From contig NZ_QXED01000004.1 in assembly GCF_003583365.1 (NCBI RefSeq), positions 372,001 to 436,000 on the forward strand: a stretch of DNA of 64,000 nt, read 5' to 3'. The stretch's first letter is position 1; every line of letters begins with the position of its first letter. The DNA is from Fibrisoma montanum (GTDB lineage Bacteria > Bacteroidota > Bacteroidia > Cytophagales > Spirosomataceae). Below the pieces are notes generated by a model. The model saw nothing but the letters and a program-made list of their open reading frames with translations, was not told the origin of the DNA and did no database searches. The position numbers and the translations under genes were made by a program. Below, piece by piece: positions 26,539-35,712 of the stretch.

Positions 26539-27318
26539 CTAGTACCGCCTGAAATCAAGGTTATAATTCAGGCTCAGCCGGAATCCGTTGTTGTATTCAA
26601 ACACCCGGTTGCCCGAAACGGGATCAGGGTCGGCGTGCTGCGTAATCTGGTTCAGATAGCCCAGTTCTGCCGACAGGTTGTCCCGGAACTGATAACCGAT
26701 GCCGCCGTAGATGCGGTTCTGGTTGTACACGTTCAAATCGACGTTTCGGCCGAAGCCGATAAACAGCTCGTCGAAGAACGACACAAAAAACTCCCGGTTG
26801 TTGACCGTCCGGCCTTGCAGCGGTAAAGTTGCTTCAATCTGGTAGCGAATTCGATTCTGGTACTCCCACGAAGCAATCCGGCGCGATCCATCCGGGGCTA
26901 TATCACTGATCCAGCGCTGTTCGAGCCGGAAACGATGCCCCAGCGTCACAACCCCTACGGTATCGGCAATCTGAATGTCTTCATAAATGCGGTGCTCCGG
27001 GTAAGGCACCCCTTTGTCGGCAATTGGATAATCGCCGTAGGGATGCGTAACAAGTGTCGTGTAGCCGAAACCGCCCGTAATCTTATCGTTGACGCTGTAA
27101 TTCGCGCCTAGCCGGGCCAGCCACTGCTGCCATTCCGAAATCCAGTACACACGTCGCCATTGGTATTCGGTGTGCAGTTCCCACTTGCGGGAAAGGGCGT
27201 GATCGCCATTGTAAACGAACCACCCAATCTGATTCTCGTCCCGGAGTCGTTCCTGTTGGGCGGCAGCCAGAAACGGCAGCAGGCAAAAAATGACTAAAAG
27301 GAAGTTGGCTTTGTACAT
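26539..27318 (-). CDS. DUF2490 family protein, exported beta-barrel-like
   Basis: A 259-residue protein with a signal peptide (MYKANFLLVIFCLLPFLAAAQ, cleavage near 20). The rest alternates polar and hydrophobic residues in strands ending in aromatics (ELHTEYQWRRVYW, FRLEQRWI, FRLSLNYNLDFRRY), with a C-terminal Tyr-type residue after RR, as expected for a small outer-membrane barrel. This matches DUF2490, of unknown function. The start was set at the ATG that begins the signal peptide. Confidence 0.87.
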   Translation of the reverse strand: MYKANFLLVIFCLLPFLAAAQQERLRDENQIGWFVYNGDHALSRKWELHTEYQWRRVYWISEWQQWLARLGANYSVNDKITGGFGYTTLVTHPYGDYPIADKGVPYPEHRIYEDIQIADTVGVVTLGHRFRLEQRWISDIAPDGSRRIASWEYQNRIRYQIEATLPLQGRTVNNREFFVSFFDELFIGFGRNVDLNVYNQNRIYGGIGYQFRDNLSAELGYLNQITQHADPDPVSGNRVFEYNNGFRLSLNYNLDFRRY

Positions 27319-27492
27319 GTCGCTGTTGTCCCGCACCGCAGGAAGGCAACGTAATAACCGGCAGATCGGGCACACGGGCGCAATAATACGAGTTAGCGGA
27401 GGTATCAGGCATATTGCCGGGTATTCTTTTAGCGAGAGTTATGACTGGCAGAAAATATAGCCTACTGATTGTTAGTTTGTTATAATGAATTT

Positions 27493-27534
27493 GTTTGTCA
27501 TCCCGGAGATCCCTCATTTTTCGGGACGACAAAC
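27493..27534. repeat. imperfect inverted repeat downstream of the VWA gene
   Basis: Thirteen-base arms (27493-27505 and 27522-27534) with one mismatch and a 16-nt loop lie in the 271-nt gap between the VWA gene and DUF2490. The GTCATCCCG core is of a type that can be interspersed in related genomes; it could act as a terminator for the VWA gene. Nothing else in this gap is recognised. Confidence 0.5.
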
Positions 27535-27589
27535 ATTGCCATCGAAGGGTAGGAGGTTATCTGTGACTCACCTTAATAGACCTCCGGCA

Positions 27590-30337
27590 TCATAATTCTT
27601 TCTTGGCCTGAGCTTCCAGAACAAGCTGCTGGCGGGCGTTGGCGGGCGTGATGTGTACGTAGTTGCCTTTGCCGGCTGAGGCCATGCGCCGAAGCTGTTG
27701 GCTGTTGATCTGGTTACGGCCGAAGGTGAAGACGGTCAGAAACACATCCTGCCCCACCTGTTCTGCCACTAATCGATACACGTCGTCGCTGATCGGAAAT
27801 TCGCCGTCGGTGGCTAGTACAATTCGGTTATTACCCGCCCGGATATAGTGTTTATTCGCCAGTTTATAAGCCAGCCGAATGCCTCCGTCCCCGTCGGTGT
27901 CCCCATCCGACTGCAGGCCATCGATCAGCCGGGCAATTTCATCGGCTTTGTTGCCCGGCGTTGGTTTCAGGGCCACTTTCGCTTTCCCCGAATAGACCAC
28001 AACGGATACCTGATCTTCGGGCCGCAGCAGTTTCAGCAGCGACTTGATGGATTGTTTCAGCAGCGGCATCTTAAACGGCGAATTCATCGACGACGATACG
28101 TCCAGCAGCAACACCAGGTTGTTAGGCGCAAAACCCGCCAGTGAACCGGATGTAGTCGACGTACCAGACCGGTCGATGAAAACCGTATCGACGCGGGTGC
28201 GATCGACGTAGACCGTATCATGCTGAAGCACCGGCTTATCTGGGGCCGGGTCGGTGGCGCCGGTGCCCAGCCTTGCGGGTGCATCGCTGGTAGCTGGCAC
28301 CTGCTGAACGGCTACGGCCACCGGTGGCTGAGCGGGTGGTTCCGGTTTGTCGGCGATCGGCTGTGCTGGCTTCGGCACGGAGTTTCGGCGGAGGATGAAA
28401 AGATCCGGTTGGTTAACGGCCTTCAAAACCCCTGCTTTAGCCAGCTCGCTGAATTTGTTATACTCGTAAATAAGCTCGTTGTTATAAAAGTAATAGATGG
28501 ATTCGAACGGATTGGTGCGCGAATCAGCCGTCTTTACCTGCCCGGATTTTTCGGCGAACCGCAGCGATTTTTCGGCTACGTCTTCATAGGGCGAATACGG
28601 ACAAAGGCCGTTGCTGCGGCCGTACCGCTGGAGCCCTTTCAGGTTCTGGTACTCGTCGCGAATCAGCGTCCGGGCGTCGGTTGTTAATTTGTCGGTAGCC
28701 GGCAACTGGCTGGTTTCACCTTTCAGGAAGGCCTTGATACCAAACAGTACGTCGTGGTTGTTGTCGATGGTCTGGAGCAACGCTTTTCCGGCTACGTGCC
28801 AGCTGGTTGGGCGGGCAACCGGGTAGCTTTCGTGAATACGCCGGACATCCTGATAGAGCCGTTCTTTTTTCTGGTCGAAGGCATCGAACAGGGCGATATA
28901 CCGATCCAGAATGGCATCGGAGCGCTGCAGACCATCCAGCAAATACTGATTTTCGGTGGTGTAGGCGATCAGTTCGATGCTCAGCCCGTCCATCTCGTTC
29001 AGCATGTTGAGAAGCACCTCCGCCTGACCGTTGATGGACGTCCGATACGGCTGCGGGACGTAGCGGCTTTCGCTCACCAGCAACTGGTGCTCGGACAGGG
29101 GGATTTTGAATTCATCGTGCGAATACGTCAGCCCCCCTTTCCGCGTGCGGAGCGGGTTCCGGTAGTACTCGGCCGACGATTGATAATTCCGCAGCAGCAT
29201 CTGGAGTTTGTGCTGTTGCCGGAGCGCTTCGTTGATGAACGTGACGTAATTGGTCAGTGCCCGGAACGTAGTCGGTTCTTCGGGAGCCGCAGCCGGTTTT
29301 ATCGTAAACTCAATGGGTTTTGCATCGGCGAACGGCTGCGTCCGGCCCGTTGCCTGCGTCGTTTGTCGGGGGGATTCAAGGGCAAAAACCGGACTTAGTT
29401 TGGACGGATTCAATAAATGTTTCGCTGGTGTACTATACTGAACAAACGACTGCCGGGCCGCGAGCAGATCGTTGTTATAGTAGTTCAGAAAAGACAGATA
29501 AAACGCATTGCCGTGCCGGGCCGATTGCCGCGCAGCAAAGGTGTAGTCGTCAACAGCCCGCCGTTTCAAGTCCTGCAGGGTTTGCAGGGCGGATGTAAAG
29601 CTGTTGATCATGTCCGAAGCCGGGTACTCAATCGCTGATTTTGCTTTTCCGAGGGCCAGCAGGGTTTTTTCATCCGTCAGAATGCTATTCTGTACCGTTT
29701 TGAGGGGCCACGCTGCGGTTGCCTCTTCATTCATGTAAAAGGTTAAACTATCGAACAGTTGCTTCTGACTCTGAAGGACGTCGTCCATTTCTTTCTCCGT
29801 AAACAAATACGCATTGGCGGGCAAGTATGGCTGATACCGGCGGTAAACGCGCTGAATCTGCTTGAAAAGCGCATCTTTATCCTGGCTGAACTGGGTAGCC
29901 AGCGTCTGCATCCGGCTAAGCAAGGCGTCTGATTGTTTGAGGGTATCGCGCTGGTAATCCTGTAGCCGGACGTAGGTTTCCAGGGTTTTGCCGGTTTCGT
30001 CGAGACTGGTCAGCAGTTGCCAGAGCGCCTGTGTGCCGGCGGTTAGCCGTTGCTTTTCGGCTGGTGTCAGGCCATCGGCCGCCAGCGCTTTTTTGTAATA
30101 GTAGTCTTCCAGCGGTCCGGATGACGGGAGTCGAAGCTGAAACGTGGGCTTTTCCCGGTAGCGCTCCACCTGTTCAACGTACGTCTGAATCATCCGGAAG
30201 CGGTTGGTTACCTCGTCGGTCGACTGATTCAGGAAAGCTACGTACTGATTCAGCGACTGCTGAGGAGTTTCCTGCAGCGAGTGGGCCGTTGCCCAGACGG
30301 ACGAAAAAATAAGCAGACCTAAAAAGACGTATTGCAT
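27590..30337 (-). CDS. VWA-domain protein with a duplicated N-terminal helical domain
   Basis: A 915-residue exported protein starting MQYVFLGLL; the longer frame would need a TTG start 6 nt upstream. The signal peptide is cleaved near residue 20. Residues about 25-300 and 358-630 appear to be two copies of one large helical domain: both begin with YVxFxN-type helices, contain a QxSDAxLxR segment followed by Q-x-V/I-x-R, and end with F-x-YYNN/FYNNE. A Pro-rich linker (about 650-720) leads to a VWA domain with the MIDAS motif LLLDVSSSMNS (Asp746). It probably binds a protein ligand in a metal-dependent way. No neighbours explain its role. Confidence 0.85.
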   Translation of the reverse strand: MQYVFLGLLIFSSVWATAHSLQETPQQSLNQYVAFLNQSTDEVTNRFRMIQTYVEQVERYREKPTFQLRLPSSGPLEDYYYKKALAADGLTPAEKQRLTAGTQALWQLLTSLDETGKTLETYVRLQDYQRDTLKQSDALLSRMQTLATQFSQDKDALFKQIQRVYRRYQPYLPANAYLFTEKEMDDVLQSQKQLFDSLTFYMNEEATAAWPLKTVQNSILTDEKTLLALGKAKSAIEYPASDMINSFTSALQTLQDLKRRAVDDYTFAARQSARHGNAFYLSFLNYYNNDLLAARQSFVQYSTPAKHLLNPSKLSPVFALESPRQTTQATGRTQPFADAKPIEFTIKPAAAPEEPTTFRALTNYVTFINEALRQQHKLQMLLRNYQSSAEYYRNPLRTRKGGLTYSHDEFKIPLSEHQLLVSESRYVPQPYRTSINGQAEVLLNMLNEMDGLSIELIAYTTENQYLLDGLQRSDAILDRYIALFDAFDQKKERLYQDVRRIHESYPVARPTSWHVAGKALLQTIDNNHDVLFGIKAFLKGETSQLPATDKLTTDARTLIRDEYQNLKGLQRYGRSNGLCPYSPYEDVAEKSLRFAEKSGQVKTADSRTNPFESIYYFYNNELIYEYNKFSELAKAGVLKAVNQPDLFILRRNSVPKPAQPIADKPEPPAQPPVAVAVQQVPATSDAPARLGTGATDPAPDKPVLQHDTVYVDRTRVDTVFIDRSGTSTTSGSLAGFAPNNLVLLLDVSSSMNSPFKMPLLKQSIKSLLKLLRPEDQVSVVVYSGKAKVALKPTPGNKADEIARLIDGLQSDGDTDGDGGIRLAYKLANKHYIRAGNNRIVLATDGEFPISDDVYRLVAEQVGQDVFLTVFTFGRNQINSQQLRRMASAGKGNYVHITPANARQQLVLEAQAKKEL

Positions 30338-30520
30338 AACCAAAGTAAGTAAAAGCTAACCGGCTCACAGCGAGTTGATTTAGTCAACGGTTGGCCAAAG
30401 TAGGCTGGGGTTATTTGCCGGGGCTGGGGTAGTGGGTACGTATTGCCATCGGGGCTTATTGTTTATCTTGTAGGCTGTCTGGCCGCGACACCTACCAACT
30501 CATTGATCCGCTAACATGCC

Positions 30521-32740
30521 ATGAAGCATTTTCCTGCCCGTACGATCCTGTTCTGTCTTATCCTGTTCGCCTGGCTGCCAGCCAATCGTGCCGTGGCGCA
30601 ACGGTTCAATCCCGCCGAAGTAGCCCGCTGGCGGCAGCAGGCCCGGCAGATTACCATCATCCGCGATACGTGGGGGGTGCCGCACATCTACGGCAAAACC
30701 GATGCCGACGTGGTGTTTGGCTTGCTCTACACCCAGTGCGAGGATGACTTTGCCCGGGTGGAAGCCAACTACATCGATGCCATCGGTCGGCTGGCCGAAG
30801 TGGAAGGTGAATCGGCGCTGTACCACGACCTCCGGGCGCGGCTGTTTATGGATTCGACCCAGGCCATTGCACAGTACAAAAAGAGCCCGGCCTGGATGAA
30901 GAAACTGCTCGATGCGTTTGCCGATGGCACCAACTACTACCTGGCTACGCATCCGGACGTGAAGCCTGCGCTGCTGACGCGCTTCCAGCCGTGGATGCCG
31001 CTTATGTTCAGCGAAGGGAGCATTGGCGGCAACATCAGTGCGGTGTCGGCCGAGCGGCTCAAAGGGTTTTATACTCAAACCAGGTCAACTTCGTGGCTTG
31101 AGCATGATGTCTTTAAACAAGATCGGGAGCCGGTTGGGTCCAATGGGTTCGCCATTGCCCCATCCAGAAGCGCGACCAAAAACGCTCTGCTGCTCATCAA
31201 TCCGCATACGTCCTTCTATTTTCGGTCGGAGGTGCACATGATCAGCAACGCCGGTCTGAATGCCTACGGGGCCGTTACGTGGGGGCAGTTCTTTATTTAC
31301 CAGGGCTTCAACGAGAACTGCGGCTGGATGCATACTTCCAGCCAGGCCGACTCAATGGACGAATACCTCGAAACGATCGAAAAACGGAACGGTAAGTACT
31401 ACTATAAATACGGCAGCGAATGGCGGCCGGTGCAGACGCAAACCGTCTCGCTCCCTTACAAACAGGGTGATAAGATCCTGCGCAAAGAGTTTACCATCTA
31501 TCGCACGCACCACGGCCCCGTTGCCGGTCAGCAGGGCGACCAGTGGCTCACGGTCCGGATGATGAACGACGGCCTGAACGCGCTGTCGCAGTCGTACCTG
31601 CGCACGAAGGCCACCGACTACGCCAGCTACAAGGAGGTGATGAAACTGAACGGCAACGCGTCGAACAATACGGTGTTTGCCGACCGGAAAGGCAACATTG
31701 CCTACTGGCACGGCAATTTCATGCCCCGGCGCGATACAACCTTCAACTGGAACCAGCCCGTCGACGGCAGCAATCCCAGAACGGAATGGAAAGGGCTGCA
31801 TCCGGTCAACGACATTGTGCAGGTACTCAACCCGGCCAGCGGCTGGATTCAGAACTGCAACTCGACGCCTTTCACCATGTCGGGCAGCAGCAGTCCGGCA
31901 AAAAGCAACTACCCGGCCTACATGGCACCGGATGCTGAAAACTACCGCGGCATCAACGCCGTTCGGGTGCTGAGCCGCCGGTCGGCATACACCCTCGATA
32001 CGCTGATTGCCGCGGCCAATGATCCGTATCTGGCCGCTTTTGAGGAATTGATTCCAGCGCTGGTATCGGCGTATCAAACGGTTGCGGCTAATCCGGGCGC
32101 GGTGTCGCCGGCCGTAACCGAAGCCATCGATACGCTGCGGACCTGGAACAGATGCTACGGCGTTGGTTCCGTTGCGCAGACGGTTGCTACGTACTGGGGC
32201 GAACGCATACAACGGCTGGCCCGCAACCGGATACCCGCCGGCCAACGGCCCGATCAACTGCGCTTCACGGCCATCGTGGTCAACAATACCACCGCTGCGG
32301 AGAAGATCAGTGCGCTGAACGACGTATTGACCGAATTAACCCGCGACTTTGGTAATTGGAAAACACCCTGGGGTGCGGTCAACCGTTTCCAGCGACTGAC
32401 CGGAAACATCGACGAGACGTTTGACGATCAAAAACCCAGTATTCCTGTAGCGTTCACGTCGTCGGCCTGGGGATCGCTGGCGGCTTACGGCGCCCGGACG
32501 TATCCCGGCACCAAAAAACGCTACGGCAGTGTCGGCAACAGTTTCGTGGCCGTGGTCGAATTTGGTCCAAAAATAAAAGCACGGTCGGTCGTGACGGGGG
32601 GGCAGAAAAGCCGGCCGGACTCCCCGCACTTTACCGACCAGGCCGCCCTCTACTGTGCCGGGCAGTTTAAAGAGGTTCGGTTCTATCCTGAGGACATCCG
32701 GCAACACGCTGAAAAGACGTATAAACCAGGGGAGGAGTAA
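30521..32740 (+). CDS. penicillin acylase family Ntn-hydrolase, exported (second copy)
   Basis: A 739-residue periplasmic acylase precursor. The signal peptide ends near AVAQ (residue 27). The alpha-chain begins ITIIRDTWGVPHIYGKTDADVV broken after GVPHIYG; the predicted nucleophile is Ser207 in EPVGSNGFAIAPSRS. The beta-chain shows CGWMHTSSQADSMDEYLETI and FTIYRTHHGPVAG segments. It is distantly related to the 20433-22511 product but closer to the longer acyl-homoserine-lactone or cephalosporin acylase branch. It is divergent from the VWA gene, with a 183-nt promoter region lacking a clear TAnnTTTG box. A terminator follows. Confidence 0.9.
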   Translation: MKHFPARTILFCLILFAWLPANRAVAQRFNPAEVARWRQQARQITIIRDTWGVPHIYGKTDADVVFGLLYTQCEDDFARVEANYIDAIGRLAEVEGESALYHDLRARLFMDSTQAIAQYKKSPAWMKKLLDAFADGTNYYLATHPDVKPALLTRFQPWMPLMFSEGSIGGNISAVSAERLKGFYTQTRSTSWLEHDVFKQDREPVGSNGFAIAPSRSATKNALLLINPHTSFYFRSEVHMISNAGLNAYGAVTWGQFFIYQGFNENCGWMHTSSQADSMDEYLETIEKRNGKYYYKYGSEWRPVQTQTVSLPYKQGDKILRKEFTIYRTHHGPVAGQQGDQWLTVRMMNDGLNALSQSYLRTKATDYASYKEVMKLNGNASNNTVFADRKGNIAYWHGNFMPRRDTTFNWNQPVDGSNPRTEWKGLHPVNDIVQVLNPASGWIQNCNSTPFTMSGSSSPAKSNYPAYMAPDAENYRGINAVRVLSRRSAYTLDTLIAAANDPYLAAFEELIPALVSAYQTVAANPGAVSPAVTEAIDTLRTWNRCYGVGSVAQTVATYWGERIQRLARNRIPAGQRPDQLRFTAIVVNNTTAAEKISALNDVLTELTRDFGNWKTPWGAVNRFQRLTGNIDETFDDQKPSIPVAFTSSAWGSLAAYGARTYPGTKKRYGSVGNSFVAVVEFGPKIKARSVVTGGQKSRPDSPHFTDQAALYCAGQFKEVRFYPEDIRQHAEKTYKPGEE

Positions 32741-32747
32741 AACACAG

Positions 32748-32781
32748 CAGCCCGGCCTGACGATAAGATCAGGCCGGGCTG
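32748..32781. terminator. bidirectional hairpin terminator
   Basis: A 13-bp GC-rich stem (CAGCCCGGCCTGA with TCAGGCCGGGCTG) and an 8-nt loop lie between the convergent acylase and the small secreted protein gene. Confidence 0.85.
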
Positions 32782-32799
32782 TCGGTTTGCAGGGCGTTC

Positions 32800-33204
32800 T
32801 TATTTATCCGCCCGCCTGAGCTGCCACGTACCGGATGCCTGACCGCCATTCGCTTTCCAGGTTCCTTTCATGCCGGGGTCGGCCAGCTGACCCGAAAAGT
32901 TGACATCGTTGCCGGCGCTGGGGTCTGTGTAGCTGGCAGAAAGCTTACCATCCTGCCAGCTGGCCGATTTCAGATTGATCGGGTACCGATTGCCATCGAG
33001 CGGCAGCATGACGACCTGACCGGTTAGCTTGTTGCTTTCGCGATTGAGGATCAACTCAAAATTTCCTGAATCATCGCCGTCGTACGTTCCAGTCCATTTG
33101 CCGACCAGGGTAGACAGGGTGTCCGTCGACGCCGTTGACGTCTGGGCACTGGCCACAGATACGATGGCCGTGAGCATGCCGGCCAGCAATAACAATGTTT
33201 TCAT
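32800..33204 (-). CDS. small exported protein, lipocalin-like
   Basis: A 134-residue protein starting at MKTLLLLAGMLT with a signal peptide cleaved near ASAQ (residue 21). The upstream 48 codons in frame were rejected as non-coding. The mature 110 residues carry the pattern LVGKWTGTYDGDDSGNFELIL ... GTWKANGGQASGTWQLRR (broken here), typical of short beta-barrel or lipocalin-like secreted proteins in this phylum. No precise family is recognised. Confidence 0.75.
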   Translation of the reverse strand: MKTLLLLAGMLTAIVSVASAQTSTASTDTLSTLVGKWTGTYDGDDSGNFELILNRESNKLTGQVVMLPLDGNRYPINLKSASWQDGKLSASYTDPSAGNDVNFSGQLADPGMKGTWKANGGQASGTWQLRRADK

Positions 33205-33719
33205 AGTTTTTGATAAATCAGTATGAGGTTGCTTACCCTTAAGATGCCTGTAACGCGGCAACCGTTGTAAAACAGGCTCTAAAATACAGCTTATCAGCGG
33301 CCCTGTCTCCAAAAAACGGCTGTACTCAGACAAGAATCGCTTGTACAATCTGTTCTTTCACTGATAAATATTGGGTACTATTTGTACTTTTCTTATAAGG
33401 GGTAAACTATTTCATTACTTATATAGGTTATATAGCTGAGTATGACAGCCGTGTGCTGATTATACAGATAGTTGATTGTTAACTAATTGTGAACAGTATG
33501 GAATTGACACAAGCGTATAAACATAAAAATAAAGCTAAGGCTACGGTCGTTAGCGTTTGTACTTTTTCCCGGTTATATGCCCTGGGGTTTATTGCGGCAA
33601 ACCGGGTTGTTTTTGACGGATTAGTCCGGGCTGCTACGCCATTTGGCGGAAACTGCCTGCCAGTAAACAAGGCCTACTGAAAGAAACCTATACGAGAAGA
33701 ACTTTCAAAAGACATACCA
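33205..33719. other. 515-nt intergenic region, mostly AT-rich
   Basis: This stretch contains only short overlapping frames (a 60-codon plus-strand frame from 33498 and a 63-codon minus-strand frame) without motifs or plausible composition. It presumably holds the promoters of the divergent flanking genes. No hairpin or repeat stands out. Confidence 0.5.
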
Positions 33720-33896
33720 ATGAATACACAGATCAATTCATTACACGAACAGGTGGCCCTTTTGCAAAAGCAGATTGATTCGCTTACCCGGCAGGTATCG
33801 ACGCTTACCAGTCGAGTACAACCCGAACCGGCGCAGGAGGTCAAAAAGAAAGAAATTGGCATCAATCGCTACCGGCAGTTGCACGGTAAGGCGTAG
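33720..33896 (+). CDS. small coiled-coil protein (58 aa)
   Basis: The frame MNTQINSLHEQVALLQKQID continues to a stop at 33896. Residues 5-32 show heptad spacing of Leu, Val and Ile (SLHEQVALLQKQIDSLTRQV, then STLTSRV), predicting a short parallel coiled coil; the C-terminal part is basic (VKKKEIGINRYRQLHG). It lies 18 nt before the next gene on the same strand and is likely cotranscribed. Function unknown; it may be a dimerising DNA- or membrane-associated peptide. Confidence 0.6.
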   Translation: MNTQINSLHEQVALLQKQIDSLTRQVSTLTSRVQPEPAQEVKKKEIGINRYRQLHGKA

Positions 33897-33914
33897 CGCA
33901 TGCATCTTTAAGGC

Positions 33915-34451
33915 ATGAGCCATTCAAAATGCATTGTTTCAGGTCATTACCGCATCCTATTAATCGTCTTGTTACTGAGCATAGGGTTGTTTCGCGTTGA
34001 ACCGGCCCGTGCTCAGTTGCCGGAGCAATGGCACGGTACGTGGACCGGCACTATGTACATCTATCGGCAGAAAGCGCTGGTCGACAGTGTACCGGTTCGG
34101 TTAACTATTGCCAAAGCCAGTCAGCCGGGCGTCCTGACCTGGAAAACCGAGTACCAGTCGGCTACCCGGCCGATGACCAAAGACTATACTTTACGAGTCA
34201 GCGATGCCAGCAAAGGTGTGTTTATCACCGACGAAGGCGAAGGAACGCTCCTGATGGACTACCAGTTCGGCAACAAACTCTACAGCGTGTTTGAAGTAGA
34301 TGGGATTCTACTGACCGCTACGTACGAGCTTCGGGGCCGTGAACTGATTTTTGAGGTTACGTCCGGCAAAAAACTCAGTAATCCTACTAACGGCGTCAGT
34401 AGCTACTCGGTGGATAATGTGCAGCGGGTAGTGTACCGAAAAGCACCGTAG
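33915..34451 (+). CDS. small exported protein, beta-rich
   Basis: A 178-residue protein with an N-terminal signal (residues about 12-33, ending in ARAQ). The mature domain starts LPEQWHGTWTGTMYIY and alternates strands (VPVRLTIAKA, VLTWKTEYQS, RELIFEVTSG), resembling a lipocalin-like or DUF-type beta barrel. It follows the coiled-coil gene by 18 nt. No family is recognised. Confidence 0.75.
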   Translation: MSHSKCIVSGHYRILLIVLLLSIGLFRVEPARAQLPEQWHGTWTGTMYIYRQKALVDSVPVRLTIAKASQPGVLTWKTEYQSATRPMTKDYTLRVSDASKGVFITDEGEGTLLMDYQFGNKLYSVFEVDGILLTATYELRGRELIFEVTSGKKLSNPTNGVSSYSVDNVQRVVYRKAP

Positions 34452-34617
34452 GTTGACCAAACGGGATCAAGGCGGCTCCCGTCAATAAATAAACGGGATG
34501 TTGTGGTGTAACACTGCACCGCTGGTAGTTTATTGCCAACCTGACCACGCCTGTACGCGCCTTTTACTGGTCGCCAGGACCACGCGTGGACCTGTCAGAA
34601 TCAGGTGACTGCAACGT

Positions 34618-35712
34618 ATGAATAAACGAGTTTCAATTTATCAGGTTAACGGTGCCCTTCTATTTGGGGTTTTAGTCATTATCATTCTGTATTTCGGCCG
34701 GCCGTTTCTGGTGCCGCTTGCGTTTGCCATCGTGCTGTCGATGTTGTTTATGCCGGTGAGCCATCGACTCGAACGCTGGGGAATAAGCCGCATTAGTGCT
34801 ACGTTACTGTGTATCCTGTTGCTGCTCGTGTTGATTGCGGGTTTCTGCGGGGTTATTTATGCGCAGGCCGTTACGTTTTCAAACGATTGGCCGCAGATCA
34901 AGCCCAAACTACAGGACGTTTTACACAGAGCCCAGGAATGGGTGCATCAGCGATTTGGGCTCACCGCCCAGGAACAGATCAGTTCCCTAAAGGCGCAGGT
35001 TTCGAAACTATCGTCGTCGTCCGGGCAATCCATCACGGCCGCCGTCGGGGCACTGGGCGGGTTGCTGACGTCGTTCGTGCTGGTGGTGCTCTACATGTTT
35101 TTCCTGATGTGGAAGCGCGAGAAATTCCGGGATTTCTTCCTGAAGCTCGCTGCCCCCGAAAACCGGTCGGACATGCGCGACTCACTCGATAAGATTACCG
35201 AGGTATCGGCGCAGTACCTGACCGGGCGGCTAATTTCGATGCTGTTTCTGGCCGCCTTCTACGCGATTGGTTTATCCATTGTGGGGCTTGAGAATGCGAT
35301 TATGGCGAGTATCATCGCGGTCATTCCAACGCTTATACCGTACATAGGCGCTTTTATCGGCGCGACCTTTCCGCTGGGCATGGCTTTCCTGAACGGCTCC
35401 CCCGATATGCTGCTGCCGACCATTGCGATTCTGGTTGGCGCTCAGATTATCGACAACAACATCATTGAACCCCTCGTGATGGGGAACGAGCTGGACCTGA
35501 GTCCTATCTTCACCATCATTGCCGTCGTGGCGGGGGAACTGATCTGGGGAATTCCGGGCATGATTCTGTTTGAGCCCCTGTTTGCCATCATTCGGATCGT
35601 CTGCGAACACATACCGGCCCTGCATCCATACAGTTTCCTGCTGAGTAATGAACTGGAGGAGCCGCAGTGGGTCGGTAAAATGAAGCAGATGTTTAGTAAA
35701 ATCCGGAGTTAA
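34618..35712 (+). CDS. AI-2E family transporter (PerM-like permease)
   Basis: A 364-residue membrane protein with about eight transmembrane helices: two at the N-terminus (17-55), one at 60-85, a cytoplasmic helical region (90-150), and a C-terminal cluster (150-330). The family signatures are IIAVIPTLIPYIGAFIG (helices 6-7) and QIIDNNIIEPLVMGNELDLSP broken at NELDLSP, followed by GELIWGIPGMILFEPL. Despite the name, most members are not proven AI-2 exporters, and some are Na+/H+ antiporters. Its stop shares bases with the stop of the convergent gene (TTAA at 35709-35712). Confidence 0.92.
   Translation: MNKRVSIYQVNGALLFGVLVIIILYFGRPFLVPLAFAIVLSMLFMPVSHRLERWGISRISATLLCILLLLVLIAGFCGVIYAQAVTFSNDWPQIKPKLQDVLHRAQEWVHQRFGLTAQEQISSLKAQVSKLSSSSGQSITAAVGALGGLLTSFVLVVLYMFFLMWKREKFRDFFLKLAAPENRSDMRDSLDKITEVSAQYLTGRLISMLFLAAFYAIGLSIVGLENAIMASIIAVIPTLIPYIGAFIGATFPLGMAFLNGSPDMLLPTIAILVGAQIIDNNIIEPLVMGNELDLSPIFTIIAVVAGELIWGIPGMILFEPLFAIIRIVCEHIPALHPYSFLLSNELEEPQWVGKMKQMFSKIRS

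Noticed and set aside
31352-32257. 301-codon antisense frame opposite the second penicillin acylase
   Set aside because: Same shadow effect; the composition is unlike real proteins of the window and the sense gene has full motifs.
33489-33680. Short plus-strand frame of 63 codons in the 33.2-33.7 kb gap
   Set aside because: No motif and no homologue that I recognise; an overlapping antisense frame of similar length shows the region is simply open by chance.
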